Source: Membranipora membranacea (taxonomy: Eukaryota > Bryozoa > Gymnolaemata > Cheilostomatida > Membraniporidae). From it: a stretch of 64,000 nt of DNA. A program made the translations under genes and the position numbers. The notes beneath the pieces were generated by a model. The model worked only from the letters and a program-made list of their open reading frames with translations. It had not been told where the DNA came from and did not search any database. The stretch spans positions 15,062,948 through 15,126,947 of the forward strand of contig OU612071.1 in assembly GCA_914767715.1 (NCBI GenBank), given 5' to 3'. This document shows positions 59,644-64,000 of the stretch, piece by piece (position 1 is the first letter of the stretch; each line of letters begins with the position of its first letter).

Positions 59644-61173
59644 TTAGTGAGCTCCACATATGCAGTCCTCACGGTATAGGTCTATATAGGATATGCGTAG
59701 CGCTCCATTTTCTACACGAGAATAAGGCATTGGGACTAAAGGTCCAGATTCAACGCATTGTCTGCCACGAAGAACCTCAGATACGGTTCCTGAATCACCT
59801 GCCAATATCAATTTAACATTACAAGTTTATAAAAATCAAGTTTGAATAGCTTTACCTCAGTGGAACACTGAAAGGGCATTTCAAAGAGGGACATTCATAA
59901 TGACAGTTACAACTGAAGCTTTAATGACCACAAACAAGATAATGTATTTATACTGCAGCAGCAAAAATCAAGCTAGTTATCAACAACTTGTAATATTTTA
60001 GTCACAACTACTTATATTAATAATAATTTGTATATACCATTTATTGAATAAGAGCCCAACAAATCCAAACAAATCCAAATCCAAATCCAAACAACTACAC
60101 CGCCCTGCCAAAACCATGATCGTTGTGTCTTACATCTGTTTTACCCTCAAATTTGGGCAGCATTCATGATAGGCAGGATATTGAATGCTGACCATGAGTC
60201 ACTCTTCACGTACCTGGACACCTGCCGCGGCAGATCTTAATTGTTACTGGCTGGTCTGGCAAGTCAGTTGGTGTGCTGTTCCCCAACAACTCCTTCAAGG
60301 GGACCTCTCTTTCTTCATGACAGCAGCCCAATTGTTGACCCTCAACACATATTGGTGTGCTGAGGCTTCTCTTGTTTCGCCTCTCTGTCGCTTGATGAGG
60401 TTGGTTAGGTTTTTTTTGGATCAGATCAACTAGCTTTGTGACGCTAGATACGCTCCCAGATCCTTGGTGCTCTTCTGCAGAAAAAAACAACTTTCTATTT
60501 ACTAAAAATCATAATATATATATGAATTAAGTGACATATAGACGATAATATAATATTATAAATTACATATATTTATGAGTGTGTTGACATATACGACCAG
60601 TTGCAGTGAAGTTGAGTTATTCAAAATCACAATATAAATGACGCTCTTGCCAGGGGACCTGATAGTATATTTTGATGATGAACAGATAATCCTGGATTCT
60701 TTACGACTAAGGACCAGCATTTGAAGCAGCCATCTTGGGAGGAGCAGCAGTATTCTCTGCTACTTTAATTTCTCCTAGGATTTTGGGCAACTTGGTGGTG
60801 ACTTGAAGGAGCTTTCATTTTAAATTTGTTTAATAATCTAAACAATGACACAAGCGAATCTATGTCATTATTTTGTTTCCAGTTGAAATTAACGATTTTA
60901 AAGCAGACTGATCTTACCAAGCAAACAAGAACCACAAATTAAATGAAACTCTAGGCAGCATGTTCGTTTAAAAACATGATTCGACAAGCTCAACTAGTGT
61001 TGTTGATGAAAAGTACCTGTAACCAAAATCATGTTCAGAGGCGATGTAGTCATTAGATGCCCTTCTTTCTCATTGCTCTCTTGTTCGTCTTTAGATGACA
61101 GAGAAGGCTCAGGATATCCAATAGCACTGCCCAGAAATGCTAGAACAACAATGAACTGAAATGTTGAGCCCAT
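59644..61173 (-). CDS. Gene C3: secreted cystine-knot (TGF-beta-like) ligand with furin site
   Basis: Paralogue of C2 with identical exon lengths: 61173-61017 (157 nt), 60474-60214 (261 nt) and 59798-59644 (155 nt); 190 residues, no stops or frameshifts. Signal peptide MGSTFQFIVVLAFLGSAIG, RNKR furin site at 85-88, and all eight knot cysteines at the same positions as C2. Differences are scattered (LMEKK to LIQKK, KICHGRC to KICRGRC, QLPYSR to PMPYSR), and no cysteine is affected. Intact exon borders, TATA box and frame suggest it is a functional gene. Introns lack the 982-bp insertion of C2. Same fold uncertainty as the other members. Confidence 0.85.
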
Positions 61174-61240
61174 ATTGGAGACTGTAGGATGCTGGTTCGC
61201 TTCCAAAGAATTGAATGTCTGCTACTTGAAAAAATACTGC

Positions 61241-61247
61241 TTTTATA
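61241..61247 (-). promoter_or_regulatory. TATA box of gene C3
   Basis: CTATAAAAGC on the minus strand, 68 nt before the ATG, same spacing as C2. Confidence 0.65.
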
Positions 61248-61374
61248 GGCACAGTGGCATTAACTGGTTCCTACGCATTGAGCGAGGATATTACAAAAAA
61301 CTTTGATTTCAGAGTTTTTTACTTCACACAGACTGTTCTGACCATGGCACTAGTGCTTCATATTAGAAAAAAGT

Positions 61375-61513
61375 TAGTAGGGATAGGGAGACCATAATTG
61401 AAGGGGCTGTAAGCTCCTCCAGTGTAATATCCATCTACAACAATTTTAGGCTACTCTTTGGGCAACTTATTTAGTAATCTAAGAGAGGCAGTGCCTCCCC
61501 CAGACCTCTGCGC
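61375..61513 (+). mobile_element. Truncated MITE of the CAGGGCCGTAG family
   Basis: Keeps the family middle (GGGCTGTAAGCTCCTCC, AGGCTACTCT) and GAGGCAGTGCCTCCCCC near the end, but both termini are degraded. A further weak copy lies near 61905-62100. Confidence 0.5.
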
Positions 61514-62462
61514 CTTGAGGGCAAGGGTGTTACAAAAAACTTTATAATCTGATTTGATTTTACCTCACTTATTGCTTCATAATATGAAAAGTATGACTAG
61601 CAGTCAGATCAATTTGCTGATTAAATAACAATCAAGTGATTTAATCAGCAAATTGAATTTCTTTTCGGAGATGGTTTCTAAAAACAAGGATCATCTCACA
61701 CTATCAATTTAAAATACCTGAAGCAGTCTAAACATCAAAATTGTACTTGGTCCTATCTGCACATATATTCCATGCTGCTTGACGTTTCATTGTGGGGTAA
61801 ATTTGAGAGATAAAACTCGAAGTGCTTCATTAATCTTTTTGTGAGAATCGACAACAGCAAAGACTTTGATTACGATATAATATGATATTTTTTCAGGTTT
61901 TTTATGGTGCTGTTTAAAAAAGAAGTGGTAAGGGAGACAAAGTTGTTGGGGGAAAAACACCAGGTGGGTGCTGTAAGCTCTTCAAGTGGAGGTATAAAGA
62001 AAAGCCTATTCTTCAAAAGCTTTTAAATGTATTAAATAGCAAATCGAAGTCCAAATGAGCTGGAATATTGAACAACGGTGTTTTTAGGCTACTCTGAGGG
62101 CACCTGCTACAGTCCGACAAGCATGTCTATAAAACTTGAATTATTTCTGCCAAGGGTATTCCCTGACCTGAGGAAGCAAAATTTTATAAATTGAACCAAT
62201 AGAATCGCCCTTTCTTGTTGTTTGAGATAAATCTACTGCTCATTTGACTTTACACTATGTCACATAGCCATACTCAACCATAATACACTATGCTTCCATG
62301 TATCAATTTGACCAAGGAGTTTGTAACTCTGTAACTCCCTGATTTGACACCAGTCTTAAGTCTGATCGATACATGGAATCAGCTTCAAGTCAACATTCGC
62401 ATGTACTGAATGGCACTTCTTGATGTGAAACCATATACCATCTTGATTCCCGATAAACCTAC

Positions 62463-62546
62463 AAGGCGGTGGGATAAATTGTTAGCGCGCTTGCACACAA
62501 TGGACATAAACGCGGGAGGCCGGGGTTCAAATCCCGGCCGCGGCAG
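62463..62546 (+). mobile_element. tRNA-like SINE head
   Basis: GGCGGTGGGATAAATTGTTA, then GGGAGGCCGGGGTTCAAATCC with a strong B-box and a CCGGCC stem. Lack of a convincing acceptor-stem match argues against a real tRNA gene. Confidence 0.5.
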
Positions 62547-62549
62547 ATG

Positions 62550-63455
62550 ATATTCATGTTTTTTTATCATAGAATTCGTTAGCATATATCATTCGAGAGG
62601 ATAGTGAGCAACTCATTCGAGGCATGGATCAATAGTGATAACCAGTTGTCCATGAAGGAGGCCCTGCACAATCAGGCGATAGTCAGCCATTGTGAGCCAC
62701 TGTAGCTTGAAAAAACAATTTTTGTGACTGGAAGCTTAAAGTCCTATTAGTCCTCAGATTTTATCAATGTAGCACCTACCAACACTATAATAAATGCTAT
62801 ATTATTTTATGATTTGGTAATTCTCTCATCACTTAACTTGGAGATGTGTGTCATATGATAGGATAACCTCATGAAATTGAAGCTTTATGCTTTGAATATT
62901 AAATTGAGTTTTTGTTTACAGAATATATCTGACATCAATCATCATCAATCAATCAATCATACACTTTCAGAATTTCTGCTATGCAAAAAAGGTATAAGAG
63001 TCCAAATCCTCAGCTTAGTCATCACGGATGATGGTTAATTATCACTTCATTTTATCATTTGCAGGATATTTCGGCTTGCTGTATAAAAACACATTGTAAT
63101 ACCTATGCCGATTTTGTATTAGTTGCTTTCACCATTTTTTATCTTTGCAATGCTTTGGTTCCACAACAGAAATCATGTTCATGACACATTCGTGGTTATT
63201 ACTCTTTCCTGGGTAAAAGGATCTGAGATATAGTCAGATATTTTGAAGATTAGGAAATCCATAAAAATAGTGACATAGGCGATCTCAAAAGGAAAAAAAT
63301 GAGAGACTTTTTAAACTCATCAGCGACAATTTGTTTATCATCACGTGTAAACTGTTTGAAATGCCTAAAATCTTGCAAACAGTTTACAAAAAGAAGGCAG
63401 AAAATGTTGATGACCTATTGGTACCCCCTAGTATACATTTAAAGGATTACTGATT
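62550..63455. other. No gene seen
   Basis: AT-rich; from about 63150 similar to 49070-49350. Confidence 0.4.
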
Positions 63456-63459
63456 ACTT

Positions 63460-63725
63460 ACTTTGTAATGATGGCAAATTGACAGATTTTGGCGACACAG
63501 TACGAGACCGAGAAAGCAAAAAAACTCCAGACGAGACCGAAGAGAGACATATATTGATGCCGATAAAATTGAAAACCGCCACTTTATTGGCATTGGCCAC
63601 CATTTTATGATTCTTTTGGTTTCTAAAAAACCAAAAACCCTGACAAAAACCGTGTTTATGATGAACACGTCTCGACATTTGCCAAGATTGTCTGTCTCGC
63701 TGGACCACGACTTTGCCATCACTCT
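63460..63725. mobile_element. Probable MITE inserted in the duplicated flank
   Basis: GATGGCAAA at the left and TTTGCCATC at the right are inverted. The paralogous sequence near 49520-49560 (CACTTACTTATAGATAAATC) is uninterrupted where this copy reads TACTTACTTT...TTTACTTATAG. Confidence 0.6.
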
Positions 63726-64000
63726 TTACTTATAGATTAATCAGTGCTCTTGTTTGAATCTGGCAGGTTTGCTTATGATTAGGGTCACTATAAATTACCA
63801 CGTAAGTTTTATATCTTTGTAAGATCCATGGAATGCAAAGCAAGAATTGCGTTGCTGGAAAATGCACTAGTTATGTCAAAAAGTCCTCTTAGCTGTTGGC
63901 AAATCTGTTTACTAGAAAGGGCTGCATGTTTAATCCCCTTAAACCTCATTAATATTTGAACCTTTCATTTCATAATCTTCCCAACCTAGCAACAAGGAGT

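Larger units (their letters stand above)
58755..61700 (-). repeat. Segmental duplication, copy 2 (carries gene C3)
   Basis: Counterpart of 40385-44860 without its two transposons and without the LINE. Similarity to the 48.9-49.8 kb region resumes near 63150 and runs to the window end. Confidence 0.85.

Noticed and set aside
62463-62546. A genuine tRNA gene
   Set aside because: The B-box is good but the acceptor and anticodon stems do not pair convincingly; better read as a SINE head.

Overview
This is AT-rich, gene-poor animal DNA. Coding sequence is split by GT...AG introns, intergenic and intronic DNA is packed with tRNA-derived SINEs, MITEs, LINE remnants and one LTR element, and the main genes encode cystine-knot ligands of a type known only from Metazoa. 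An invertebrate is most likely; the sequence alone does not fix the phylum. There are no long intact ORFs because the real genes are made of exons of 11 to 261 nt, which I assembled by hand from splice sites and reading phase.

Genes. (1) About 374-6045, minus: a secreted Asn/Gly-rich protein with duplicated Cys-containing exons. (2) 11318-16149, minus (gene A) and 29044-36038, plus (gene B): six-exon paralogues lying head to head. Each encodes a short cytosolic N-terminus, one transmembrane helix and a C-terminal cystine-knot domain (type II membrane topology). (3) 42011-44570 and 59644-61173, both minus (genes C2 and C3): three-exon paralogues encoding a signal peptide, a short propeptide, a furin site (RNKR) and a 102-residue cystine-knot domain. 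All four knot domains share the same cysteine plan, exactly 29 residues between CC and CxGxC, and a last exon of exactly 155 nt, so they are one family with two delivery designs. The domain looks TGF-beta/activin-like but is divergent and has a very short propeptide.

Layout. 0-6 kb: Asn/Gly-rich gene. 6-10 kb: two unassigned possible exons, a small ORF and MITEs. 10.4-16.8 kb and 27.9-36.9 kb: an inverted duplication carrying genes A and B, which share upstream sequence, intron phases, an old MITE at the same intronic site and CAA/GTT microsatellites just after the stop. 16.8-27.9 kb: spacer with a dead LINE, SINEs and a palindromic SINE dimer. 37-40 kb: repeats. 40.4-44.9 kb and 58.8-61.7 kb: a direct segmental duplication carrying C2 and C3, with flanking similarity continuing to the window end. 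Between them lie a second dead LINE, a near-identical inverted repeat pair and a young non-autonomous LTR retrotransposon (49952-57217).

As a whole, the window looks like an expanding local cluster of small cystine-knot ligands. Introns of A and B still contain copies of the C-type promoter/leader, which suggests the membrane forms arose when transmembrane exons were placed upstream of a C-type gene (inference).
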